NCBI GenBank assembly: GCA_015956445.1
Contig: WIUZ02000002.1
Location: forward strand, 1,550,001-1,614,000
Direction: 5' to 3'
Origin: Thelephora terrestris
Lineage: Eukaryota > Basidiomycota > Agaricomycetes > Thelephorales > Thelephoraceae
Length of the DNA stretch: 64,000 nt
Made by a program: the position numbers and the translations under genes
The notes under the pieces: model-generated
The model's input: the letters and a program-made list of their open reading frames with translations, nothing else
Told to the model about the DNA's origin: nothing
The model's database searches: none
Shown: piece by piece, positions 45,905 to 58,195 of the stretch
How positions within the stretch are numbered: the stretch's first letter is position 1
Layout: every line of letters starts with the position of its first letter

Positions 45905-46923
45905 ACGCTTGGGACCGACTGTCAATATTGGAGGCACTCTGAAGCGCTCCTACGAACCCTTTTTTGTTCCAGGTAATTTTGCATTTCCCAAGCGCTTCCA
46001 TGTTCACCCAAGCTGACTCAGTGTTTTCCTGATGGCAATGGATTCAAAAGAAATGTGTAATATGTTGTCAGACCTGCCAGAAACCTTTTGCTTGGGACAA
46101 GACATAAACATTTTGGATTTTACAAGGTAGCTAGGTCCTTGCAGGCTATTCAAAAAGTAATAAAGCCCCTTATCAAAAGAGTGGTTCAAGAAAAATCTGT
46201 GCTAAATTCCAGACCATTAGGAGAGGTTAGTTTTGGATTGGCTTGGGGGTCATACTTTTGGATCAACACAGGGTGTTGGAGTAATCAAGGAGGATACAGT
46301 GCATATATTGCAGCCAATACAAAGTGGTGCTGCAATCATGTCAGTTGTCCGACCCTGCTCACTTGACCACCTGTTGAAGCTTCTCCAGGGTCCTGGAACA
46401 AATTAAAGTCAAACTGCAAGGTTTGTTTGATCACATTGAGAGTGTGGGGCACATGGAGGGCAATGGGAACATCAAGGACAGGCCTAATCTGATCAATGTT
46501 ATTTGAGAGACAATTGTCAATTGCCAAGTGAGTAGCAGGGTTCAAACTGTGTCACAGGGCCTGTTCTGGGCGGAGGGAGATGGTTGGGAAAATCATTGGA
46601 CTCACTGAAAATCTGGAACCTTTCACCCTCATTGGTACCAGTGGGATCGATCAGGAAAACTGCAATTTTCCTCACTCTCCTCTACCACAGTCACATCAGG
46701 GAACACTTTTACAATGGCCATGAGTTCATCTGCTGTGATCAATTGCCAGATTTGCACGGCTATTGCCTTGCCCATCTCCCCAAGGCCATTGGCACCAGGG
46801 TCCAAAACCCTGAGGATAATCAGGCAGCACTCAGCAGACAGGGGTCAGAATAAATAAACAGCTCATTGGAGGAAATTTTGCATAGGTAAGTACAGTTACA
46901 GGAAGTAATATACACTACAGGAC
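45905..46923. other. CpG-poor unassigned sequence downstream of the NLR gene
   Basis: Short open frames on both strands (for example 46088-46366 plus, 46336-46545 minus with DFNLFQDPGEASTGG) are not recognised. Base composition resembles the last NLR exons more than the LTR region to the left, so it may be part of the same imported or amplified block. Confidence 0.35.
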
Positions 46924-49900
46924 TCAAGAGGACATGTTATCCAAATCCAGAATCAGCACCTCCCCTGAGTCATAACCAGCAATCACAAATCGACCATCCC
47001 ACTGCACATCTTGGGGTTTTTTATATCTACCAGGAAGTTGAAAGGCCTTTTTGGTGCACTTGTCCTCAAACCTAACATCAAAAACTCTCATTTCTGTTTG
47101 CAAACTACCAGCATGAATGACCAACTCTATATGGGGTCTGTCTGAGGCAATCCCAGGTAATTTGACAGGAATAGGCTCTTGAGGCCCAAAGTCCCAAGCC
47201 TGAGTGGGTTCACCATTGACTGCTACCTTTGAACCATCCAAACAGAGGGGGTCAAACTTCACTGGTTCCTTCTCTAGTGCCACACTGCCTATGTACGCTC
47301 CTGTCCACAGAGAAAAGGCCCGAACCCCAGTTGTGGATAGACTCAAAAACCTTGATCCATCCCCTGCTATCCTGATATCACTGCCGTGACAAATCACCAA
47401 TAGGGATTCTCCTTTCTCAGTGTTCCAGATGTGGATCTTACTATGAGCCTTCCCAGACACCACAATTAACCTGTCACCAATCAGTTGCATGTCTCCACAC
47501 CAGATGTTTCTAGCTTGGATTTGGGAGGTTTTCAGACACTGGCCAGTGAAGATGTTCCAGGTCTTAACTATGCCCTCCTTATCAATTGAGAAGGCAAGTC
47601 CATCCTTTGATTGCATACTGACAGCTCTAATTTGGGCTTTAGTGGTTGGTATGGACTCTGCACCAGACGTAACTGGGTCTGACAACGAGTGACTGATCTC
47701 CCAGAACTTGATTCCATCATAATTTAATGAAATGAGGGTGTGAGGGGAGGCAAAAGCAATAGAACGAGGGTGATCTCCATCAAAGGACTTGACAAGTTGA
47801 AGGGACTTTGAGCCATTAGTCTCAAAGAGGCAGACACCAAGTCTAGAGATACAAGCAATGAACTTTCCATCAGGAGAGAAACAACACTGGGAGAAGTCTG
47901 CATCAGGATCATGGAAGTTTGCCACAACCTCTCCACTCTCAGCATCTTGGACGACAACACCTTTCTGATTGCACGAAACAAACTGGGTGCCATCTGAGGA
48001 GAAAGCAATGTGATGACTATTGATCAGGGGTCCAGGATAACCTTTGATTCCTGACCACCATGTTTTAGTTGTATAATAGTCTGCAAGTGTAGATAGGAGG
48101 TGTTGAGGGTGCTTGGGGGAAAAAGTAACAGTTGGTGCATGACGATAATCTGGGCCCTTTTTTTCATGGCACTTTCCTGTCTCAATATTCCACACAAACA
48201 TTCCACCAGAGCATCCCACAGCAATCATGGTATTGTCTGCTGAGATGGAAACAGAACGCACTGTATGACGAACGTCAAAGGTTTTGATAACTCCACCAGT
48301 CTGAACATCCCAGAGTTTGGCAGTCTTATCATAACTGCCAGACACAAGCAATGTTCCATCTGCTGAGAAGGCCAGAGAAGTAAGTTTGTCCAAGTGCCCA
48401 GTAAAAGCTGCTGCCTGGCTGCCTGTTATTGCATCAAGGATAATGATTTCATCTCCACTGCCAGCTGCAATGGTATTATCCTTGCAGGAAAGGGTGTAAG
48501 CTTTACAGGGAACCACACGATTGTGTTTTTCCCATTCTGGATGACACACTACCACCCTGATCTTTTGTGGGAACCTTGTGCTGTAGCACTGGTAGAGCCA
48601 GGATGAATGGGGGCAGAATTGGAGAGCAGAGTTGTATATGTGGTAAGGAAACTTGACAATGGCATCAAATCTTCCCATGATGAAATGCTTGCTATCTCTT
48701 GTCCACTTGCAGGATGCTCCTGTCTAAGAATGAATAAGTATAGGTCCCAGTAGAGGTTCTATACATTGCTTACCAACATATACCATTTGTCTATATCATT
48801 AAGAGCATAAACACCAATGTCAAGGTTCTTAATCAAGACAAGGAGTTCAATCCAGAACAGGAGGTTGGTCGTGAAGAACTTGTCAATTGCTTTGTGGACT
48901 TCCTCAAGATTATCACCACTGCAGGAAATCTTTGCAAGATGCCTTGTCCAGAACTTGCATGCATATTCCAAGGCATCACTGATGTATGTGGCCCTGAGTT
49001 CTGGAAGGTTCTCAATCTTGCTGAGGTCTGTATATCCGCCCAAGTTGCAGATGTCCATCTTCAACCCACTCTCCATTACACTGAGGCAGGAAAGCAGGAT
49101 CTCCCTGTGATGGATTGAAGGGTTGATGAAGAAGTGGTTGTTGGTGCATCGACTTGGGTCTGTGAGAAAGTCTGGAAATGACTTGTGGAAGATTCGGATG
49201 GGGTGTTGTTGGTCTGCTGGAACAAGGAGGAGGGAATGAAGGGTGCGTAGAGAGCTGGATACTCTGGCTGGGGTGACATAGCTGCTGAGGAGGGTTGAGA
49301 AGGTTTTGATAGAGAGTGGTTGGAAGACAAGCACTACTGCCCCCAAGACAAATCTAAAGTGGGAGTAGAGGCTGGGATCACCTGGATCTGCATCACAAAG
49401 AGCTTGCTCCAGGACCTGAGTATACAGGAGATCAATGCCTGACCTCCCTTCATGGAAGGTGTCTTGGGGAAGTGAAACAAGGAGGGCAAGCCTCTCATCA
49501 GGTGGATGGTGATTGGATGCAACAAACTTGATGACTGTTGAAGCATAGATGAAAAATCCTGCCGCCTTCTTGCAGAGAGTACTGATGTTGTGTTGACCAG
49601 GCCAGTCCTCCCCAAGGCTGCAATCGCTGCGATGTTTAGCAATATTGAAGAACTGGGCTTCAAAAAAAAGCTTGATATCACTGTCCACCAAAGAGGGTTG
49701 AACCTCATGGAGTTTGAGTACTTCTGTGTGAGGCTGCAGTGACTGTAGTCGGAATCCAGAACGAATCCTGGGCTCAGGCCTTCCAGTGATGAAGAACTTG
49801 ATGAGGGGAATCCTGTCCACATAGCGGGAGAGCACAGAGAGGAGGGCAGATGCAGGTTCCTTGTCTTGACATTCGTCGAGGGCATCAATGATAATGAGGG

Positions 49901-51365
49901 TTGGAAGTTGTGTTGTACGGAATGGACCAACAATGAGCTTCTCCATCTGGGAACAAAGGGATTCTCGTCCGACATCAGGGTTGGCTGTCAAGGTTGGGAG
50001 TAATGCCTTTCGGAATTGTGGATATCGATAAGCCAACTGGAATGCAAGGGTAGGGAAGATTGATCGAAGGTTGCTCCTGTCCTCAAAGTCCCGTGAGCAG
50101 AAAAAACTGGCCCCCAACTTCCCATCTGCAAAGGCTCTCTCTGCAAATGACTGAGCAATGGTTGACTTCCCAGTCCCAGCCAGACCATTGAGCCAGAAAA
50201 CTCGTTTGTCGTTTTTGTCATTCAACCAGTCTTCGAGCTGCAAGAGGACATCTGTCCTGGTACCCTTCATGCATCCCTGCCTTTCCCCACAGAGGTACCC
50301 AGCATCGCTGACATGATACATGCGGTCAAGGAGGGTAAGATCAGCTCGTTCCTGTATGCTAGTTATACCATGCGGGAAGATGGAATTGAGGAATGAGACC
50401 TACAATGAGCAGACAATTCTTTTCAAATATGTCTTGTTGCAACGATGTCTGATGTGTACATTAGGCAAGACCAAGGTGAGGAAATCTGAGGACCAACCTG
50501 ATATTCCATCATAGCGTCCCGAATATCCTCAACCATACTGCTAAGCCTTCCCATATCCTCGGCATTCTTCACGACACGCATGACCGTGCCCCGCTGCGCC
50601 AGTGCGGTGAGGTCCTTGAGAATGTTATCCAACTTCCTGGTAGATGGCACTCCAGTTAGCTAGAGTAGCCCATGGCCTCTGAGGAGTTGGCCTACTTCTC
50701 TAGAATATGTCTCCTCTCTGTCTCCTTATCCTCACTCTCCGGGACGGGGCCTCCTAGAAAAAGTGCCAGCTCTTCGACCCGAGGTGTCAAAGTTTCAATC
50801 TTTTTGTGACAGTCCACTGCGTTCTGTGAAGAAGGTGAGCTCCTTGAGTTGGATGGTGGACGAATGGTGGTTCAAACCTCGTAATTGTCGAGGATGAAGC
50901 ACAAAGCAGCGGCGGTAGACTTGAGTGGAGGAAAGGCGTCTGCGGACTCCTTTATCCCGACAAGGATGAGCCTGGCTGTGGAGGAGACGGTGTCCAATCT
51001 GCTCTTGAACGTTGCTCTTGGGTCGACAGTATCATCTGTAGAGCCCGTGCGATTTCTTTTTCCTATGTTGAAGATGGACCGGCGTCGATCCGATGGGGCG
51101 TTGTCGTCTGAGTTTCGCCAGAGAGAACGGTTAGATAGATTATCTGGGAGATACTCGTTCGCGTACTGTTTGGTTCCTGGTCGCCCGAAGCCAAGAGGCC
51201 GGGTGTTGGCAAAGTCGAGGGGCCGATTCCAAGATCCGGAGTTGATTCCGTGGGACGCAGTGCGCCCGGATCGAGCATTGTTGGGTTTCCGATGGCGCTG
51301 GCTTCGCCTCTAGCTTCACTTTGTGCTCGGCGATGTTTTTTCTGTAGAGGGACGAATTTTCGCAT
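46924..51365 (-). CDS. NACHT-WD40 NLR-like (STAND) protein, 1,373 aa, apparently intact
   Basis: Six exons: 51365-51167, 51107-50878, 50823-50696, 50636-50498, 50399-48774, 48723-46924, joined by five GT-AG introns of 59, 54, 59, 98 and 50 nt. All phases agree, giving 1,374 codons with no internal stop. Residues 1-90 are Pro/Ser/Arg-rich. Residues 95-232 are a helical N-terminal domain with KESADAFPPLKS, a motif I recall from Agaricomycete NLRs. NACHT: Walker A GLAGTGKST (about 304-312) and Walker B LIIIDALDEC (about 400-409), then FFITGRPEPRIR. Exon 6 encodes a WD40 region (about 870-1373) with FSADGTLLVSGSYDKTAKLW and several weaker blades. Such NTPases act as self/non-self or danger sensors in fungi; that role is by family. 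The last two exons are strikingly CpG-poor. Confidence 0.9.
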
Positions 51366-52827
51366 GTCGTTGAGTGAGGTCAGATGGCGGGACGATAAGA
51401 GAATCAGAGGCGGCGCTCGCCTTCCCTTTCTGGCGACCCCGCGCGTGGATGGGCGCAGATCATCCGCGACGGACAGAGATCCCTCGGTTTCAACCTACAG
51501 TATTCCATCCTTCTGCCCGGCTTGTCCCACGTCCTCTGCGTGTTCCAGTCTCTATTCCTGCTCTGTATCCTCCATCCAGCCATACCGATGCTTTGCGCGA
51601 CACAGACGCCAGATTCCATGAGATGGGCAGTCCCCTTTGTCTTCACTGGGTCGTTACGTCGCTGATGTTGAAGACCTCTATCCGTTCGCTTTCCTAATCT
51701 CTCCGACCCAGTGACCCCACCTGATTCTTCTGTCGTGGTCATCCCCGGTTCGGTTCCTGCAAAATCACCGTCCGGAATCTAACGTCCTCCCAGTCCTATC
51801 CCGACCGTACCCCACCATCCCATGTAACCTCGCTGAAGAGACCACGACCGATTTACCCTTCCAGGCGAGCTAGACCAGCCAGACCCCACCGCTCGACCGG
51901 GTCTTCCCACTCCTGCAGTTCATGCACAAAGGCACCGTAGCCAACCGACGTGACATTCCACATCGCAACCACGAGCAGGGCCCGTGGATGGCGAGATTTC
52001 TCGCCGACCTGGAAATATCATTATCGGTCTTTCCATCGGCGATAGAAAACTCCACAGCGTCGTGCTCCTCGTATCAACAAGTCCTTGGAGAAGATATCGG
52101 TTCTATTCCCTCCGATGGTTTTGCGGGCTCTGAATGACTCAAATACCCGATCCTACTGGACCGCGCTCTGCATGTCCTCGACGGACTCAAGCCCCGCTTC
52201 GCAGAATCTGCTTACCTATGAAATATCTACTCAAACTCCTACCCACGTTTGGCCCGGCCCCCTTTTCGATCTAGCTACCTCGCCACGCGGATCGCCACCT
52301 ACCTTCTCGCTATGAACCTCAAACGTGCGGTCTCCTTGGCTCTGATCCCCAATACCCTTGAAGTCCCCGCCCTCCAGACGTTGTGGGGAGCAGACTTGGC
52401 CGACAAAAAACTACATCCAGCGCCTCAGGTTGTCAACGGACTTCGGACGAAGTAGCGCGCAAAATCTGCGGGCAATCTGGCTCGCTGTCACAAGGGATGG
52501 ATGATTGTGATACCATGTTGACGGAAATTTCGATGGGAAACCCGAAGGTCCGTGAAATGCCTCAAGTTCGCACTTATCGTGCGAATACTGTATGTAACTC
52601 GTACAACCACGCCACATTAGCTTCGCATTTCATGAATTTTGAACATCGATATCAATAAGCGGTAGCGACAAGTTCTACAGAGAGTGTGAACGGATCGGCT
52701 TCATCAACAGGAACAGTAACACAACATGACAGAAAGAAAAGATACGACAACCGAGAACATGTAAAGGAAGAGTATATGCAGAACAGCGGATGATGTCAGT
52801 GCCGGATGAGAGTAAAGTGCTCAGCAT
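51366..52827. other. No recognised gene; possible decayed coding
   Basis: This includes the upstream region of the NLR gene. Plus-strand open stretches near 52140-52455 (SSYLATRIATYLLAMNLKRA) look protein-like but have frame breaks and no recognised domain. Confidence 0.4.
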
Positions 52828-54358
52828 CCCTCAGGACGCATTCACCTGGTTGGATTCACCGCCTAGGGTGGACCTTGTTGAGATTCTCTGTGGCGCAAGT
52901 TCGGACGAAACATCGCAAGAACATGGCTGGCGAAATATTAACCGGCTGAGGGAGGTCATTGATTCCTATATCCTCTCGTTGAGTACGGGGCGGCATGCTC
53001 GAGCCAGAATTGTAGAATGAAGCGGTGGAAACGAGCTGGGTCCTGTGGGATGCGTCGGGGGGTGGTGGTCTCAAGCGAATGAGATACCATATCCCAAGTG
53101 GTAAGGTTGTTCGCTGCGAATCGTTGAGTCCGCCCGCTTCAACTTCACGGAACTTCGTCACCCCGTGGATCGTTTGGGCAGTGATAACCTGAGCGACCAC
53201 AGGGTCTCTGCGATTTCCTCCCGAAGGAACGGTACGCGCTAAACACCTATGATTTCACCGTAAGAAACGTGAAGCCCACCAAAAGAGTGGTTATATCCCT
53301 TACAAGGTCCGCCTTCGTGAAAACGTGAGCTTCGGCCTCGCGGTATAAATGCGGAGAAGTAGATATTGTTACGCGGGCGGGATTATCTATTGTTGAGGGT
53401 GACCGTAGCATTGAGCGTTCTACAGGCGCCTCCACATGGCAAAGGATTGATTCCGGCTTTGGTTCGATAATGAAGTAGGCTGACGGGTAGCTGACTGGCT
53501 GTAGTGAGTGGCGCTAGCGAAACGCTGTGATTAAACGAAACGATAACTGGTGGCTTGCAGGAGTGACTATTAGCCTCCCTCAGGGATTGGGTGTGGTTGA
53601 AACCGGCAGCGCGGTCGGCGCGAAGTCTTGGTTTCGCTTCGAGGGGGCCCCGAAGATGGCGGTTGTGCGGGAAGCGCATTACCCTAGCCGATTCAGATAC
53701 AGTAGCCCATCCGACCTCTGTGGCCCAAACAAAATGACCGCAGAGATCATTCAAATGGCGATATGTGGAACGCGCAAAATCACTTGTGATTAACAAGAAT
53801 CTTCGAATCGATACAGTCAAAATCGAGAGAGAAGTCCAGGGAGACTCGTACAAAACTTTCGTTTGGTGGGATACAAGTGTTCGTTGACCTAACGCTTGGC
53901 CGGATTGAATCAATAACGATGCGTTGGGGCTCTTGGACGGCGGTGGCCTTGGGGTATGTGGCCGTCAAGACTCCGTTTTCCATCGAGGCTATACGATTGC
54001 GATCCCCATCAGCTCACAGTCCTCGTCGGAAGTGTGAATACAAGCCACCGCACTTACCTTGGTACCCTCAGGGAGACCAACGCTCCTGGAGAACCTCCCG
54101 GTCCTCCTCTCACGAACGGCGTACCCATGCTCGCTTTTCTCGGTGGACTCGGAGACCTCCCCGGAGATGATGAGGTTCCCAGCATGCATGTTGATGTTGA
54201 CCTGATCCTTGGTCAGCCCAGGAAGCTCGAACGTGGCCGTCACGAGGTTTTTTTCTGCGTCCTCGTGTAGGTCAATCCTATGGCGGTTCTCCATCAGTAC
54301 CTGAAGACAAAGTGCGGTGGTTGGGTGCAGGATGATTTCTTACCTCGGCTTCAACAAG
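52828..54358. repeat. Segmental duplication, copy 1
   Basis: Direct-orientation duplicate of 58743-60192. Both begin CCCTCAGGACGCATTCACCT and end at the TTCAACAA of HSP20 exon 1. Many small indels separate the copies, for example an extra stretch of about 90 bp after CACCTGG in copy 1. It carries a dead HSP20 copy. Confidence 0.88.
53907..54358 (-). pseudogene. HSP20 (alpha-crystallin) small heat-shock protein, dead copy
   Basis: The crystallin core is readable (DLHEDAEKNLVTATFELPGL, EHGYAVRERRTGRFSRSVGL), but three defects are visible against the intact copy at 59732-60313. The 5' exon is missing, since duplication ends inside it after the LLKPR codons. The acceptor of the last intron and the first codons of the last exon are deleted between two CCTC repeats. 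The TGA stop has become TCA (53907-53909). The Met at the exon 2 start is Ile. It is not expected to make a working chaperone. Confidence 0.8.
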
Positions 54359-54446
54359 TGCACTACTTCCGATCTGCGCTTTGGGTGTGTCCCCTTTATG
54401 ACTGAAGGATAAATTCGCTTGACCCCGCGGTCATCCGCCAAGGCAC

Positions 54447-54799
54447 GTGAGATCGGCGCACGGCGGTGACCGTCTGCCTCTGGGCCCTCCCTGGGCATAT
54501 TTGGGACTCCCGAACATCTGTTCAAGAAGATTGATGCAAAGACACGTTGCGTCGAAGAAGACGCGAGGTCTAAGGCAGCTGGACCCTCCGAAGATATGGG
54601 CCCTAAGACGGTGGAAGTGTTGGAGTGGGAGGGGAGAGTGAGGAGTCAGGGGGATATCGTGAGGGAGTTGAAGGCGAAGGGTATCAGTTCTACGGAGCAT
54701 CAGGCGATCGTTGCGAAGGCTGTGGATGAACTGAGGATGTCCAAGACGGAGGCTGGCCTTGGTTCAACACAACGCGAGAGCCGAAGCCGCGGCTGCTGA
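54447..54799 (+). other. ORF fragment resembling a WHEP-type helical motif
   Basis: The plus-strand frame contains GRVRSQGDIVRELKAKGISS followed by AIVAKAVDELRMSKTEAG. The spacing of QG-(x)-VRxLK and AVxELxxxK resembles WHEP domains found in tRNA-synthetase-associated proteins. Upstream and downstream exons were not found, so it would be a gene fragment. The assignment is weak. Confidence 0.25.
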
Positions 54800-55181
54800 C
54801 TGAAATTGTTGCGTATATGATTTTTTGTAGACGTGCCTGGGGGAGTGGAGAAGGGGATCATCTTGTGTACCGTGACTGTCTGCGGCTGGAATAGATCCCC
54901 GATCAATTGCCCTGGCCTGCACCCGACTCTGATTGCCTCCGCGGGTTTGCATGGAACTGCTGCTAAGACGCCGGCTACATGCTATCTCAAATACCCCAAA
55001 ACCGCGCAGTACAATGAGGGAAATCTTCTGTGCGTCACGTCGCATAAGCCCGCCTTGAAGCCTGCTACTGACTAAGAAAGCAGAGAGCCGCATCCCGACC
55101 GCATCGAACCACAAGATGTATAACTAACGGCAGAATCCTTCCCCTCCCGTCGCACTCACACCTCCAACCTCACCCCAAACT

Positions 55182-55358
55182 ATGGACACAAAAAATGGCC
55201 CCGCTGGCGTTCTAACCAAGAAAGTCCTGTTCGTGACGAATTCTGAGATTGGCCAAGCAAACACGATTCTGGCGATGGGCCTGGAAGCCTCCACGCGGCC
55301 ACATGTGGAAGTGCACATCGCGTCCCTCCCGGCTCTCGAACGAAACGGCATTCGATGC
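55182..55358 (+). pseudogene. UDP-glycosyltransferase, N-terminal fragment
   Basis: A start codon is followed by KKVLFVTNSEIGQANTILAM and RPHVEVHIASLPAL, which is the beginning of fungal family-1 glycosyltransferases (first beta strand, glycine-poor loop, then the VEVHxASxPAL strand). Similarity ends after about 57 residues and the sequence passes directly into an ABC-transporter segment. Only the 5' end of the gene is present, so no active enzyme is expected. Confidence 0.6.
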
Positions 55359-56984
55359 GAATGTTTTTGATGACGGCTTCGAACGTCATCGGAGCGTTCG
55401 TGTTGATCGCGGTCATTATCCCTGGTTCTTGGTCGCGGTCGGTGCGATCTTGGTTGCCTACTACTTCCTTTCGCTGTATTACAGGGCTAGCGCGAGAGAG
55501 TTGAAGCGGTTGGATGCCATCTTGCGCTCTTCGTTGTATGCACATTTCTCGGAGTCTCTCACAGGTCTAGCTACCATCCGGGCTTATGGTGAAACTGACC
55601 GGTTCCGTAAAGAAAGCGAGGAACGGGTGAACACCGAGAACAGGTTCGTGTGCGCCTCTCCCAGGTCGTACCAAAGATATTGACGTATCTACATTAGGGT
55701 CTACTGGCTGACGATTACTAATCAACGTTGGCTTGGTATGCGAGTAGAAATCCTTGGTCTTCTCCTCACTTTCGTCGTCGCCCGATTCACCATCTCCCCC
55801 GCCCAAACCGGCGTCACTCTCAGTTACATCATTAGCATCCAGCAGACCTTCTGATGGCTCGTCCGTCAAGTTGCAAAGTTGGAGAACGACAGGAACTCCG
55901 TCGAGCGCATCATGCATTACGCGGACGGTCTCGAACAGGAGCCTCCGCACGAGATTCCAGAAAGGAAACCACAGGCACCGTGGCCGGGCGAGGGACACGT
56001 GGAAATCAGGGACGTGGTTCTGAGGTACCGACCTGAGTTGCCGGACGTTTTGAGAGGGTTGACTATGGATGTGGCTCCGGGAGAGAAGATCGGGATTGTT
56101 GGGAGGACGGGCGCCGGGAAGTCGTCGATTATGACGGCGCTGTATCGACTCGTGGAGTTGTCTGCTGGGTCTATCGTTATCGATGGCGTGGATATATCCG
56201 AGATAGGCTTGAAGGACCTCAGGAGCGCCTTGGCTATCATTCCTCAGGATAAGGTACGCATTTCTTCTCTGGTCCCTCGCAATTCTGTTTACTGATTCAT
56301 TTGGACTCGCAGCTGCTGTTCTCCGGCACGTTGCGGTCCAACCTGGACCCCTTCGATCAATTCGACGACGCTAAGCTCTGGGACGCCCTCAAACGATCGT
56401 ATTTGGTAGAAGAGATCAAAACCCAAGGCACAGTGGTAGAGGGAGAGGCGGAGGCTGATGGACCGAAGAGATTCAGCCTTGATACCGTTATCGAGGATGA
56501 AGGCAGCAATTTGTCTGTCGGACAACGGTCGCTGGTTTCACTGGCCAGGGCTTTGGTTAAGGATACGAGGGTGTTGATCTTGGACGAAGCCACTGGTACG
56601 GTCAATCTTCTTTTCAGGGTTGTGTGGCGGATGTACTGACCGCCTTTCGTAGCCTCTGTCGATTACGAGACCGACAGGAAGATTCAAGATACGATCGCTA
56701 CGGAGTTTGAAGACCGCACCATTCTGTGTATTGTTCGTGAGTTCCCAATCTCACACATCGAGTCCGAGGGCGTTACACATCTAACGGTTACTCTCCCAAT
56801 GGACCGACTTCAGACCATCATTGGTTACGATAGGATCTGCGTTATGGACGCTGGACGGATCGCAGAATTTGATACCCCGACGAGGTTGTACCACATGGAA
56901 GATGGGATCTTCCGCGGAATGTTCGACCGTTCGCAGATTACGCTTCAAGATATCCGAAGAGCGGCCAAGTTGCGGGAGCTGTAG
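55359..56984 (+). pseudogene. ABC transporter (ABCC/Yor1-like), C-terminal half, degenerate
   Basis: Contains the end of the second membrane domain (AVGAILVAYYFLSLYYRASA, ESLTGLATIRAYGETDRF) and the second nucleotide-binding domain: Walker A GRTGAGKSS, Q-loop IIPQD, signature LSVGQR and Walker B VLILDEAT, in normal order. Defects: a 1-nt frameshift near 55420 after IGAFVLIAVII, an in-frame TGA at 55852-55854, and loss of the H-loop histidine region (the IAHRLRT block is disrupted near 56735-56815). The first membrane domain and first NBD are absent. Several 50-60-nt introns remain visible, such as 56253-56312. It is fused to a glycosyltransferase start upstream. Confidence 0.82.
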
Positions 56985-57442
56985 ATGGCCTACCCGCCTT
57001 GGGATTTATTAGGACTTTCTCCTTCTGAACGTTCGTCGTCGAAGGCTGCGATTTCGAACGACAGTTTTAGGATGTGCTCATGTTTGTACGTTTAATAGAC
57101 CCTTAGAATGGGGTTTTTCACGGTGATGTTAGCGGGTTGCTCCCCACCGTACATTCGGAGGGGGATTGCGCTTTTTTTAGACTCAGGGGCGGACATAAAT
57201 GCCTTACTACTCTACTAGTTGACGATGTACGATTCTTAATGTTTTTCATGTAGCAAAATTCATGTTTTACAAGCCTCAGCTGTCGGATGAATGTCTTTGT
57301 CGGTTCGAAGACTCTCACTGTTCCAAGCTTCGGGACGCGTTTTCTTGGGCACGTGATCGACCGATCGTTAATGAGTCAACGGGCGGCTACGCGTCTCCCC
57401 AGCCTCGCCCACTCCGTCTTCCCTGACTAAACAACTCCCACA

Positions 57443-58195
57443 ATGTCTGGCACGACTAGGAAACCTCTTCCACCCGCATTGAAGGCCCTCAAACCTATCC
57501 TGGACGCATTGCCTCCTGAAGAGACTTCGGAGGACGAAATGGAAACGAAGAGCGTCAAGGATTTCACGGTGAGGGTGTTCAACGCTTCGGAGAGGGTGAA
57601 GTCTCGGAAGCCGGCCTCTAACTCGCCATTCAACTAGGCGGGGGTGAAGGTTTTCTATCCAAAAGGCGAAATTCAGAGAGAATCGTATCGCACGAAGGAC
57701 GGGAAAGTCCGTATGCAATCGCACAAGGGATACCGTTTTTGCTTCTGATCAGCGAACGCGTTTACAGAAAGTGCCACAGCACCATTGGAGAGTCTACGAT
57801 CTGATTCAACAGCTTCCGGTTGGGAAGGTCACGACGTACAAAGTGATCTGCGTCACTCTCCGCGAAGGCTCGCCACGTTCAGGTATGCCCCTCTCCACTC
57901 GCATCTGAATGGCCTCTACGAGCCTGTGCTCAAGCCGCTCACGCGGTACCGGTTTCATTCAGTCGGCACCGCTCTCGCGAATAACCCTTTCGCTCCATTC
58001 ATTCCATGCCACAGAGTCATCGCCTCCGATCGAACGATTGGAGGGTTCTGTGGAGAGAAACCCAAGCCGGGTTCGAGGAATCGTTCGATGGTGTCCCATT
58101 GTGACTGGAAACTGCGGATGCTGAGACTCGAAGGGGTCAGGTTCGATGATCAGGGTCGTCTGATTGCTCCCAGCTTGGCCATGTGGCAGCCTTGA
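57443..58195 (+). CDS. Methylated-DNA-[protein]-cysteine S-methyltransferase (MGMT/Ogt-like)
   Basis: Exons 57443-57595, 57638-57706, 57768-57882 and 57963-58195 join in frame to 189 aa (introns of 42, 61 and 80 nt; a variant with exon 2 to 57727 needs a GG donor). The catalytic half is complete: RVYDLIQQLPVGKVTTYKVI (helix before the recognition helix), RSVGTALANNPFAPFIPCHR with the acceptor Cys in PCHRV, the arginine finger before SVG, the NNP hinge, and IGGFCGE. It removes O6-alkyl groups from guanine by irreversible transfer to the cysteine, in the nucleus. There is no extended N-terminal metal-binding domain. The gene looks functional amid pseudogenes. If the GT used at 57707 is weak, splicing could be inefficient. 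Confidence 0.78.

Noticed and set aside
55359-56984. Functional ABC transporter
   Set aside because: Frameshift, internal TGA, lost H-loop and absence of the first half.
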